Shown here one piece after another: positions 12,343-25,500 of a DNA stretch of 64,000 nt. Numbering within the stretch: position 1 is the first letter of the stretch; the number at the start of each line of letters is the position of its first letter. The position numbers were made by a program, and so were the translations under genes. The notes beneath the pieces were generated by a model that was not told where the DNA came from, made no database searches, and worked only from the letters and a program-made list of their open reading frames with translations. Origin of the DNA: Carnegiea gigantea (taxonomy: Eukaryota > Streptophyta > Magnoliopsida > Caryophyllales > Cactaceae); NCBI GenBank assembly GCA_029747015.1, contig JAKOGI010000002.1, positions 1,097,001 to 1,161,000 of the forward strand, read 5' to 3'.

Positions 12343-14690
12343 GAAGTCTACCACGTCACCTCATAGCCATAAAACGGAAAATAGAAGGCCTTTACCCTGA
12401 AAAAGATATCTTTCCATCTCATAAATTAATATAATTATGAATATATCTGGGGGAGGCATACAATTTGCAGCATATCATGTCCCATAAACTCAAGGATATT
12501 CAATTGAATGATCCAAGCTTGATAATATCCACCACCCCCCTCCTCAACAAGCCTGCTTCAGTTTAAGGAAATAAAAGCACTGCTTTAGGGCAAGACATAT
12601 GAGACTCATGTTGGTAAAAGTGATAGAGCCTCCACTACATACTCCGGCATAAAACCAAGTTGTATATGGGAGGAAAAATCGTCCTGTACAGCTCCATATT
12701 CTTTCACTGGAATGCTCAATGAACTAGACAAATGGTTCTCTTATTTGCTAACTCGGATGTCTTAGGTTTGGATTTCAGCTAGATCTTTTAGTTTGCCAAG
12801 AACACTTCAAGGGCAATATAAAGAGATGACATAGCACATCATCAAAATGTTTCTTGTATGACAGAATGTAAAGTGGTCCTATTTTTGGTAAAATACAGAT
12901 GGCCCAACAACAGACGATGGATAACAGAAGTGATGCACGCACTTCTGGAAAATAATCTAATGGCATAAAGGAAACAAAATGCCAGCTAGTAAGCCACAGA
13001 TTTGGGGACCAACAGTTCTGCTAATCCTGAGGCTGGAAGCTGTGCAACAATGGAGAAATAAGACATCTCTAACAAAATTAGAATAAGGAAAACTGCACAC
13101 AGTTACAGTAGGTGCTCACTCATTCACACTACAGGCATCAACATTGGCCTTGAGTCTTGACTTTTGCATATTAACTAATCTACTCTCACAACAATTCTAC
13201 TACAAGAGTATATGATGATTTTTCATTTATCAAAGCCTGGGTGTGGATGGCCTCTTAAACAAACTACACTAAAGGGGAAAACCAGAACACAGTAACCAAC
13301 ATTAGAAGACATCAGGTGCAACAAAGTCAAACTTTCCAAATTTTGTTTGCAATTTCACGAGAAAGCAAAATTGAAGAGGGGAAAAAAGAAAAGGAAAAAA
13401 ATAGGTTCAAGAATATTACCATATACTGAGCTATTTCCCCTTTTTTGGGGGGGGGGGGGGGCACTGGGCACAATAACAAGGCCTCCACCAACTCATACAA
13501 AAATAACTTTTTGGCCAACCAGAGCAAAAACATTGGGATAAAATGTAATTTGACCAAGATTAAACAAGGGGTTGCCCTGAGCCATTGTGTAATTGTGACA
13601 GGTTACCTTTTTCCAATTCTACTCACAATTTACAAACCCAAATATTCTACTTTTCTTTTATAAAGTTAGGCTTTTAGGGCAGACATCAGTTTGCAACATT
13701 TAATAATCAGAGCCTTAAGATAGATAGAGGGCACAGAATAATGAGGTAAAATACTCAGTAGTCAATGCCGCAAAATGTTTAAGAAAGACAACACAAGCAC
13801 ACAACTATGACCCTACAACTAAGTCGTATACTACCAGGCACAGAGTTAACCAGTTACTCCGAACTTTGCATAATTTTCAGACAAGAAAACTTGAGGAAAG
13901 GATCAAAAGGAATAGCACTAAGGAGGTTTATCATCAATTTGATACTACTCTGAATCAATGTCTAGATTTGGGAGTGACATTGAGGTTCATCTGAAATAAT
14001 AACTTGGTCACAGAAAGGAAGTTTGTTGCGCAAAAAATAGTTTTCTTGTGTTTACATTGGGTTTATCCAATGAGTGCTCTAGGGTCTATTTGACAACTTC
14101 AAACAATTATTCCAGCTAAGGAACTTCATAGGACAAAAAACTTATTTCCACACAAGATCAACATTGCTCCAAATCCAATAATTAAGTCTCCGAAATTTTA
14201 TCTTCCTTAACCCACTTTAGCGAAGCACTTCCCTAATTGACAGAGAATTTCCACCATAATAACCTCAGGAAATGGATAAATTTGTCGAGTAAGCACACAC
14301 AAAAAGGACCAATTTTTATAAAAAGGTTGGCGTTGAAAATTACTTGACAATCGACAGTTCATGAAAGAAGAAAACGAAAAGAAAAGATATCCGTATTCTC
14401 AGGGACAAAGAAAACAACAAAAAGCTCTAAGAATCAAATTATAGAAGACAACACTGATACACTACCAATCGATAAATTGAAAACGCAAAATTGAGAAAGA
14501 AATCAGTCGCAAACACAACACAACACACCTCGTTTAGCCTACTGCAGTTTCCGGCGAAGAAGAATTACATGCCCATTGATCTCATGGAGATTGAGAATGC
14601 AAATTCGATTGTGAACACTTGCGTTTAGAGAGAGAGAGAGAGAGAGAGAGGAAAGCTTAGGTAGGCAACGACGTATATGGCTGACCACCG
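12343..14690 (-). other. Probable 5' untranslated exons and leader intron of the F-box gene
   Basis: On the minus strand a GAG|GTGTGT donor at 14528 and a pyrimidine-rich TTTTTCAG|G acceptor at 12397 could remove a 2,132-base intron. That would join a first noncoding exon (about 14690-14529) to the coding exon, which begins at 12396 with 54 leader bases. The first exon carries an AG/CT microsatellite at 14627-14651. Nothing coding was recognised inside the intron; it holds a T/G homopolymer junction at 13441-13461. The splice sites are read by eye and the intron is an inference. Confidence 0.55.
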
Positions 14691-14762
14691 CAGCTTAGGT
14701 GTTGCTAACGATCTGTATGAGAGAGAGAGCGTGGGAATGCGCGATAGTTTCATTTACCTTAG

Positions 14763-14771
14763 AAATAAATA
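14763..14771 (-). promoter_or_regulatory. Possible TATA-like element of the F-box gene
   Basis: The minus strand reads TATTTATTT here, about 75-110 bases upstream of the inferred first exon's microsatellite. This is a plausible but weak core promoter element. Position and AT context are the only support. Confidence 0.25.
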
Positions 14772-16380
14772 GGGGATGTCAACGACAGAGGAGGAGTATC
14801 TGAGATGGTGTTGTTTTTTTTTTTTTTTTTTTTTTGGGGTTTTTTTTGGGGGGGGGGTAAATAGAAAATTATGTCTTTTTATTGTGTTATCAAATTTGGA
14901 CTATGATTATGAATTTAGAAAATCAGTATTCATGAATCATATGCATTAACAAATATATTTTACATTTGTATCAATTTTGGCCAGTTTTAACTTTTAATAA
15001 TGCAAATGAGATATGAGAAGTTAACAAAATTAAAATGTGTGGTATAAAGTTTGAATATCATCACTCATACGACAAAGTGATAAAAAAATTGGTTGGCTTC
15101 GCCCGCCTCTTCTACCTTAGATCGTAAGCAAAATGTTATAATTAAATTAAACTACATAATTGACTAAGATAATCCATTAGATCTGTCAATCCTTAGGAAA
15201 TTAAGATTATAAAATTTTCAAGTTTAAAGTTGCATAGGAAATTTTAAACAACTAATAGAAAAGACAATGTTGCAAGGCGACAAAATATAATACCTAATCA
15301 CACACTATTTATGCACTGACATGAGTAAAAACCTAGTGAATAAATATTATATAAATCTATGATATGTTAATATTTACATCCGATGAACTTTCTATTGCTG
15401 GTCACGAAGAAGCCGTATTTTAGGAAAATAGACCTAAGTGTCCGGATTTATTCAAGTTAGAGACGTTTCTTTGTTACCTTGTCAACCAGATGGAAACCAA
15501 AATGAAGTCTCCAACTGAACCAAATGGGAAGGAAAAACAACACCAAATGGTAGAGTTTAGGAAGCGGTGGAGTCGTCACTCAAGGAGAGGGGGTTTGAGG
15601 TTTGGTGAAAATGTGGGGGCTGTGAGAGTGACGGCAGGATTGATGAGAATTGACGGCACGTCCCCCACTTTAGCCTCTGAATTTCAATCAATGATAATGG
15701 GGGCCTTAGATATTTTTTATGAACAAAGAATAATTATTGTATCATAGTTTCCTTGAATCGCATATTTTCAAGCCCCATCCTCCTTAATTTCATAGATTAC
15801 TGGTTAATTTCGCAGATTTTTTTGGTCATGTAAGCAATTTGCAAGTTTGCCATTTTAGTGAATTTTTAAATGATTAAAACAATGAAAGAAAAGCATATTT
15901 GAAACAGTAGCAATTTTTGTCTTCTACTTCGTTTTCTTTTAATAAATATTTCACTTTTAAGGCAAGAGGATATAATTTTTATTAGCCCATTGGAGGTGAG
16001 GGCATTCTTTGGATGACTAAATTTAAAGCTGTGTATTCTCATGAATCATGACTCACAAAATCATTAATGTCTTGAATTAAAAAAAAAAAAACATTAAGCC
16101 CACATCATAGATTCTTCACACGTGACAAAAGATGTCCATACTCACGACAATGATCGTTTTGACGAAGACTTCGAACAAGAATTTGCAAGCATATTTCCAT
16201 CGTATAATTAACTGTACGAGAGATTTGTAATTAAAAAGTTACATTACAATTTTCACAAATTATATAATCATAACTGCAAAATAAAATTGATTGAAGTACA
16301 TTCAACCAAACGCTGCACAAATATTAATCTTGTGGGAACGGAAGAGGGATTCCCAGTTACACTCGCACAATGATAAATAA
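14772..16380. other. Intergenic region between the F-box promoter and the TOR 3' end
   Basis: AT-rich sequence without a recognisable gene. A T/G homopolymer junction lies at 14812-14857. An 85-codon plus-strand open frame at 15490-15747 shows no family resemblance and is not called. No terminal repeats or tRNA-like features were found. Confidence 0.5.
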
Positions 16381-16384
16381 AACT

Positions 16385-16390
16385 TTTATT
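16385..16390 (-). terminator. Probable TOR polyadenylation signal
   Basis: The minus strand reads AATAAA about 190 bases downstream of the TOR stop codon at 16581. It is the first canonical signal I see after the last coding exon. The cleavage site would then be near 16360. Inferred from position only. Confidence 0.45.
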
Positions 16391-16580
16391 GCTGTAAGAC
16401 AGACTTTTTCTGTACAAATAACACAATCACATATGCACATGGAAACATCATCTACACACTACTGTTTCCCTGTTGTCACGATGCTTAAAGGGGGAGGAAG
16501 GGTATGAATAAAAATATGTACAACAAGAATATAAGGCAGCCAAAACAAAAACATAAATATCATACAAATATGGCCACTGT

Positions 16581-19500
16581 TCACCAAAATGGGCACCACC
16601 TGAAAAGGCAGAAAACATGTATTACAGCAAACAATAGAACGACAACATGCTTTAGTGGGAAGTCTGGGATTACAACAACCAGGTTGATTCTGGATACAGA
16701 ATTATAGTGTATCTTTAGATAAAAATAGAGAGCTCAGGCAAACTGGGAACAGTAATGCAACATGGGGATACTTTTCTGGGTGGACATCAGTTGCTTGCAC
16801 AATGCACAGCCGACATCTACGATCACAGATCTTTCCATGAGTGGCGATGGGCATTACTTATAACAAGTCCAGATATCGCAACACAAATTTTTAAGAGTTG
16901 TGTGCGCCTGTACTTCAGCACCATTTTACTCGCAAATTCTTAATCTTGATGATGATTGTTACACATCTTAAATGTATATTCTACAATCCACTCATAAAGG
17001 ACTTCGCAGTGGGCGTAACTAGCAGTCAAATGAATTTTAATCTAGGGTTATATAAAAAGAACCTTTCTGCATTCAAGCTCTAGGCATCTACATCCAACCG
17101 AGCACATCCCGGAATATCCAACAGAGTGCAACCATAAAAGCAGAGGAAAGAAACCCTAAATTTCCAAGCACATATTTTACGTTTGGTAATTCAACGCAAA
17201 CTTGTATATATAGATCATTAGGTCACTGTAAGTTGTGAAGTAGATTTTATGAACTCGAAGTCTCATTACGCAGTTCTTTTGGAAATGAACTGTACTAGAT
17301 CAAGGAAATCATACCCGACATAGTTTTGGCACAAGTTTTCATATGAAGTAGCTTGAGCTATCAACTTCTGAACCTGCACTTTGACGGACAAGCCATGCTC
17401 AACTTCACGAGCATCCCCTGATATTAAGTGACCACTATCTGCTGTATACTGGACTGCACCAGTAGTGGCAGAGGCAGTAGAGAAGTCACGTCCAGTGAGC
17501 TTGTTGCTCATTCTAGCCATAACCATTACAGCACGTTCATTCAGAACCTCATTAGCATCACCAAGCTGGTTAACAGCCTAAACCAGCAAACAAAGAACAT
17601 GAGATTGACGTAAACAGGTCCGGCTAATGCAAGTATTGCAGTTGAAGTCAAGAACCTGTAGTAGTTCTCTCTCCCTTGCTCCACGCTGAGGCTGTTGAAG
17701 ATTATTACTCGTAGAAGCTTCATCGGTATTAACAACAGGCGGGGCATGAGTGCTTGCAAGAGTAGACATTTGTGGGACTTCATTGAAGTTGAAGAGACGC
17801 CAGTTAATAAGAGGATCATGGACAAAGGCCTTCACCAAAATGGACCATTGGTTAATCGAAATGCAACAAACACCCAGGGAAGATGGAGTAGTTGCGAACT
17901 CTAAAACATGCTAACAGGAAGTGAACCTCAAACCCAAATTTCTAAGGGACCTTTAAGAGGTAGTTCACATTAGGATTTATAAATCACAAGAGCACAGCCC
18001 TTGAAAGAGTTGTCGGTCTTCACAATCAGAATCAGCGAAACTTTTACAACTATCAAACAGGAGCCATAATAGAAATAAGAAAAGAACTTTGTGACCTCTA
18101 CCTCCATCATAGCCATGACACTGTCCTTGTTAGTTCGAAGAACTTGCATCACATTTTCGCATGTTGTGCGGAAGGTACCCTCTATTCCACTGACCTCCAT
18201 AGCTTTCACAAGCATTCTAGTCAAGCGAAAAGGTACCTGCGATCGATAATAAACAGAAGTCTATGATCTCACATTCACCAATAGTTGCATCAGAATACTG
18301 CCAAAAGTAATAAAAATAATCTGGCAGATGATCAGAGGAGAAAAATATAGGAATTCTTGCCTTTTCGGGAAATTTCTCCCTATTCATGGATGCTTCAAAG
18401 CAGTCTCCAAAATCAATGTGCAGTATTTTTCCACTATGAAACAGAACAACTAATTAAAATAAGTTGCATTAGACAGTAGAGCAAAAGAAAAGAATATGAA
18501 TCAAAATACCTGTAGCGATGCAGCATGAGGTTACTTGGGTGTCGATCACCCAAGCCAAGAAGGTAACCAACCTGACAAAAACAAAACCGAAAATATGAAT
18601 TCCCCCCATACAGGAGGCTGGTCAAGGAATGTGGAACAGAACGCATTGCATACCATGCTCATCACTGCTAAACTTCTTGTATAGTTTGTTCGTCTGTATA
18701 GCCATACTTCTGATGTGCGGCTTTTCAACCAAAGGACCTGTGTTTAATAGGAAGCACAATACAAATCAGGAGACAAGAAGCAGAGAGAAGTGAAGCGCAT
18801 GTAGATCATAGGAACTTACCCGAGCCAAGTCATTTCCTTCAGTATTTTGCAGTGCATACTCAAATACTTCAACTTTGGCTATAAGTGGCAGATGGTCATA
18901 ATCTGGGGCAAAACTAAGCATCAACCTGTGTTCCTGATTTAAGGTGATCTGAAAACCATCCCGATGTCAGAGGAAGAGTTTGATATTTCACGCATAACAG
19001 AAGCTTCCGCTAACATTCCACTAACCTTTCTGGCATCCCTATACTCTCTTATAAGGTGATGCAATGTATCACAATTAGGCACCCATCCAATCAGTCCACT
19101 ATTTGGAGACAAAGGAATGACAGAATATCTTTGTATGGAGAGATCCTTTTCAGAAGTTTTTCGAGAGTTCTCTAGAAGAGTATTCACCAGACCAAAAAGC
19201 TGCAAATATCAGATGATGTCATCAGCCACAAGCAACAAATGATAAACACAAAACAATGCATAGTACACAATACTTTCATAAGTTTACAAATGCAGAAGAA
19301 CCTGCATCACACGTTCATCTTGGCGCAAGTCTTCATGTCCCTTAAGCAAGAAGGCATAATCCTCTCCATCACTACCATGAATGGTCAACTTTCGGGGTCG
19401 CTGTTTAGATGTCATAACTGTAAGTTGATGTGCAAATGATTTGATTGTCACCACCGGTGCATCTAGAAAGCCACATAATGCAACCAACAAGTTAAAGACT

Positions 19501-22500
19501 ACTTCATCATCCTTTCTTTTTCCAAAAGCTGCAGTGAAACCAATATGAATACCCTAAGGCTCTGTTCTATTTCGCATTTTTTAGAATTTAGCTAAGAGCT
19601 TACATCTCCTTACAACTTCTTACATTTCCTTACAGCTCCTTACATCTTCTTGCATCTTCTTACATCTCCTTACATCTTCTTACATCTCCTTACATCTTCA
19701 TACATCTTTTTACATCTCATAGATTTTCTATAACATTAATTTATTTTAGTTACAGAAATATGTATAGTTTTTTAATGATACTACCAATATACAAAATTTA
19801 TAAATATCTTATGAACACAACATTTACATAAACATAAAAACATAATATAACGACGTAAATTATATTTGAGTTTCGACATGAAATATATATTATTATAGAT
19901 GACTATACATTTATTTATATTTAAAATTATTTACTTAAAATAGAAATTTATTTGAAGAGTTGTATTCAATTTTGTTAAAAAAGTTTTTTTTTGGGGGGTT
20001 ATACTTTGCTTATTCGATCAAACTTAATTAATTGTTCATTTTTAATAAGTATATTATTTTAGTATTATTATTTGTCATCCAAAACGTTCATTATAAAATA
20101 AATTATATTATACAACTCTTCAACAATTCAACAACTTCTTACATCCATCCTTACATCTCCTTACAGCTCTTTACATCTCCTTACATCCCCTTACAGCTCT
20201 TGACAGTTTCTTATAGCTCATTACATCTCCTTACATCTATCTATCTATCTAAAACGCGAAATAGACCAAGCCCTAAATGGATTCCGTGATGTCTTCAATT
20301 ATAGCAAATTACATCATCTTACCTGCACGATATGTTCCAGGAACCGCAAGCTCCAAATCACGGCAGCTAAGTAGCTCAGGAGAGACAGACTGGTCGTCAA
20401 AATAAGGGACCAACAAAAAGAAAAAAACAAAGACTTAGTGATCATTATACTACATGATGAAGCCAAAATTTACAAGGTCAGATTAAAAGGAAACTGTTTT
20501 CTGCCTGGAGGTCCAGGGTAGTAAGGGACTGGAGCTGCCTATCAATCCGTCTGAACACATGATAATAGAGATCCCAAGCCTAGAAAAAATAAATAAATAA
20601 AATCTTGCATTATCAACTTGTACAAATAGAAAGTTACAGGAATGAAAGTAGTCTCGAAAAAGATGGCAATAATAAGTCAAAAGGTATAACAGAAATAGAG
20701 TACAGATAAATCATACATGCATCAGACGCCAAAAATGTATATCGGGTGACCAGATGAGGCATGTGCTACACACAAGTGACTCCTAATTTACAGCACCAGC
20801 TGGTTTCTAAATATGCTTCTAAACTTGGGGGCAGGGGATAAATCTGTTAGCGATTTGTCTTTCATAAGGTTGGCAAACAATTTCAGAAGCAGTAGGAAAT
20901 ACAAGTAGTTTGTCGGTCTCATCCAAAAAATTAAAATGAGTTTGTCGAATTCATTTTCCTTGTCGAACCTTTTACTTGTCTCATTCATTTATTCACATTT
21001 TCATGAAGGTTAATTGTTGAAGAGACAGGGTTACTGTAAGTATAAAATAGTCACAATGTGCAGCTAGATAATATAAAGAAACCATTTGAAGAAGGCACCT
21101 AAAATATACAGGGCATACTATGCAAACAAGTTCTCACCTACAAGCAAATAAAATAAAAAAGCACAAACAAAATATGTTTAGTGACCATAGTCTAGGCCCA
21201 TGACTTCGGCTTATTCCACATCCAAAAACTGTCTGACACTACAAAGGACCACCCAAACATGCCACAATAACTTAGCCCAATCACAATAACAAGATAAGGA
21301 GGAGCAAAGTGGTTCATTGAGAACGGGAAAGATATCAGTAACTAGCAGAAATAAATTCGAGCAAAGTACTCACAATAAAAGCAATTTCAAAGGATTTTTT
21401 AAGTAACCACTCATAATAAAGGTAAATATATCATCATCGATCATGCTCACAATTTTCTGGGATTTTTTTCTCTAATTTTTTTTTTTTGGGGGGGGTTTCT
21501 GACAAGGAATACAATTTTCTGAAGTTAACGAGGATCCTTGGAGATTGAAACATGTCTGTACTTGACACCATAAGTTGAATCAACTACTACAACACATGCT
21601 GAGTATCATCATGCAGAGCAGAGAAGAACCAGGTATACCTGAGTAAGCTCAGCATCTTTCCCAGTTCTCCTGTATCTCATGCAGCACTCGTATGCTTGAA
21701 GTAAGTCCTGGCGGTATGCCTGGGATTTATAGAAAAGATAGAATTAGCTACATTTACAGACTGATGTCCATGTGACCTCCCTTTACTAAACACCATTCCT
21801 TATTTCCCTTTATCCATATATACAATTAAAATTTGCACCTTGTATTGTCAGTTTAAAGGATTATGTTTGATATGAATTGACTAGCACAACCAGCCACTTA
21901 ATTGAATCATGCAGTATTTGTTACTGGTGGAAGAAAGAGTACCTGAATGAAAGTCTTCTCATTTATGGTGGTGCTGTTCCTCATGGCTCCTTCCTCAAGC
22001 ATCTCATGTAATGGCTCAAGGACCTTCAGCATCCCCTCGATATTCTGTTCTCCAAAATAAAGACGACTTGCTTCTTCCAGTGCTTCATGCCACATTTCAT
22101 GCCATAATATTGCCACCCTAATAAGCTCCTTGGAAACAAGTTGAGCCTGCACATGGGATAAAATGAGACTCAGTCAAATTGTAGAAATAGTAGCTCTTTT
22201 TTTGCGGGGGGGGGGGGGGGTTGGGAGGAGGAGGGTATACCAACCTCATCCACAAGTGCACTACTGTGCTGCCGTACTCTATCAACTACTCTTTGAGCTG
22301 CAGCTCTGCGCAGATCACTTATTGATTTGCATGCCACAAGAAGAGGATACATAAGAGCCTGCGCACATACGAACATGATGTGAATATAAGATGAAGGATG
22401 TAAACAAGCCTGTCTAGCTGACCTAGCCCAGATACCACAAGGAAGTTTCTCAGAGACCATTTGTAACTCAAGTCCCACCACATAGCAACAGAAAACATTT

Positions 22501-25500
22501 AGAGTTCTGACAAATACTGCTAGGACCCAAGTCTAGCTAGAATCCTGCCAAGAGATCTCATATTTCCCATAAATCTAATGCACAAAATTACTATGAGATA
22601 AGCTTCAGTGGCAAGCAATCCTGGATATTACTAAGAAACGATAGGCCCAAATTACTTGACCAGTCACTAATGACTGTGACAGACACCTGCCAAAAAATCG
22701 TGACAGAATATATTCACCAAACAATGCATCACTATCAATATCAGTATCAAAAAGACTCATGTTGAATCTCTTAACTGATGTCCACACACAATGGTCAACA
22801 AGTTTCTCTATCATGGAAAAAAAGTCACCATCAACAACCTGGCTGCAAAACCACTCTGTTTCAATATTAAGCTCCTCTACATAATATGGTGCTGTATCCA
22901 GAAACTATGCTAGTGTCCAAAATGATGGTAGTACTACAATTGTGTCTATACCCAAAAGAACCTATGATTAACATTCGAGTTCAGCAATCCAACTTTCTTT
23001 CTTTTTTTTTTTTTAATTTTTTTTTAAGGGACAATGCCTTGCCTCTCTGGAGATGTACAGGAGAGATAGGTGAGTCTCAACAGGCAGAGAAAGGACAAGC
23101 AATTCCATGAAGCAATGAGGAAATAATATTTCAAACTAATAGATGACCACAAGAGGAAAAGAAAAGCAAACAGAATAAGAAACAGAAATAGTGCTTTCTC
23201 CGGTGGCGGCAGTGGGGGGCCTTAAGATTGAGGCACAGACTCAGAGTAATCAGACTAAATTCTTTAAAATGGGGGCAAACTGCCCCTTCGACCACCTCTG
23301 ATAATCAGGTCAGAGGATGGCGTTAACGATCATTGCTTATAAACCCATTCCCAACTATTTTTGATCGAGTTTGTCAGATGTAACACCAGGATAATGTTTC
23401 TCAAATGTCTGATATGGTTACTTAGCAGCACATACTAGTTAAAGAACAGAATGTGTAAAGAAATAAATCATAAATCTCAAAAGAAAGGAAATCATCTAAG
23501 GCAAACCTGAGGATGGCTTTGTCCAATCCGCACCAAAAGGGACTGTATAAGTTCTCTAACTGCCTGATTATTAGAGTGTATTCGGGCAATTATTTGAGGT
23601 AAAACAACTAGCCATGTGTCTATGCTGACAAGATCAAATCCTTTTCGAAGAGCCATTTGAACTTCTGCAGTTGCTCCATGATTGAACCATAGAGTGAGAA
23701 GACGCAGTATGTCCTGAGCAGATGGAAACACTGGTCATGTTCGAATGTAAATTAGTTCAATTCCTGACTCCTAGGAATGGTCAAGTTGGAACCATGCAAA
23801 CTAGCTAGTAATATAAAGCGAACAAGAAACAACACAATATCTAGTAATGTAAAGTAATGAATAGCTAACAATAGACCTGACAATTTGGGCAGGCGGGTAA
23901 AACACGGGTCGGTTATACTCCAGGTTCGGGTTTCAAAGTGCCAAACCCTAACCCTAAAGTTTCGGGTTCAGGTCAACCCAATGGGTTAGAAGCATATTTT
24001 AATTTTCTTTTTCTTCTACAAACATTATAAACGTAAAAATAATTTATTAAATAAATAAGAAAGGTTAGTTTAGCTTTCATAGTTTCAATCTTTTGATATT
24101 CAAGCCTATTTCAAGGGCCAACGTACAAAATTTAGGATTCATTGAATCACTTGGAGTATGTTTTCTCAACAATAAAATAAAATAAAATTTTGAAAAAATA
24201 AATTTTGCTACAGATGCCAAAATTCTGATAAAAATTAGATGCCTGATGATGTGTATATGTCTTAATTGCCAAGAGATGTTCAACCACATATCGTTCCTAT
24301 TTTTCATAACATGTACTACTTTACGCGATTGCATGATTTGTCTGATTATGATGAGATGGTTGATTGTTCTTTGAGAAAAAGTTAGACGAGATTAATAGCA
24401 GTGTTTCATGAACGGGGTATTCCAGCAATACTGATAGAATATAGTGCCGACTTTTTTTCTTTTTGATCGAAAAAGTGAGAGCTTGAAAGCCATAAAAGTA
24501 GAAACGATTCGAAAAAAGTTGGAAATGTATGAGTTTTGTTTTTTCAAAGTGAATTTTTGATTTATCAAGTGTTCATTAAAAGACAAAAAACCAACTCAAA
24601 TACATGGATAAATAGAACTTTTGCTTGAGAAAATCTTTCTATAAAAAATCAATCAAACCCAAACGGATCAACCCTAGCCCAAACGGGTCTGGGTTCCAAA
24701 ATCTTGTCCAAGACCTAAATTTCTTGGGCGGGTACGGGTCGGGTTATCGGGTAGGGTAAATTTTGCCCGGTCTAGTTAACAACAATAACCAGACATAAAG
24801 AACATTACGAAACTGTGCATGCACGGGTACTACAAGAAGTCTGTGCTAGAAGCTTTACATGAGCAAACACCAGGAACTAAAGAAGAATTAAGGGGCCTTA
24901 TCTCAGAACCTACAAATCTCATCCTAGCCAGCCAGAAATTCCAATCAAAAGATCACTATGCTTATAGCTTTTATTTCACATGACACAAGTATGTGGAGTT
25001 ACAAGCTTTGATTTCTCAGAACTCAAGCATGCACATATCCTGTTCAAGTAAGGCTGTGATTTATATTAATTCTTCAGACGAAGGTACTGTTGATAACCAT
25101 TGGAGAATTTCAGAAGACTAAGAAGAACATCTAAGGATGACTCAAATGAAGAACAAAGCAACCAAATTGTATGGCAACAAGCTTCAACTTCTAGAAGTAA
25201 AATTTACCTGCAAACTGTCATCAACTCCTTTAGAATTTGCTGCACAAGCTATAGAATGAAAGTATCCCGTGACAGCTGCCACAACAAACTGTCCTGCGGT
25301 ACTTCCGTAACCCCTCAGAGTATAATGTGACATCACAGCTGTGTTAAACAAAGCCCATGAATGCCAAGCTTTTGCCCACTTAGGCCCACATTGAGTGGCA
25401 CTCCTAAGAGCAACTAGAATATCTGCAAAAACAGATAGATAAGCATGTATGATAGCACAGGTACATTAAGTATTCTGTAATCCATGCAAAAATCAAACAC

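Noticed and set aside
15490..15747. 85-codon plus-strand open frame with basic residues
   Set aside because: No family resemblance, no splice partners, and AT-rich intergenic context.
18361..18433. Possibility that the GC donor of exon 53 signals a broken TOR gene
   Set aside because: The donor matches the GC-type consensus well, phases on both sides agree and the remaining exons are intact.
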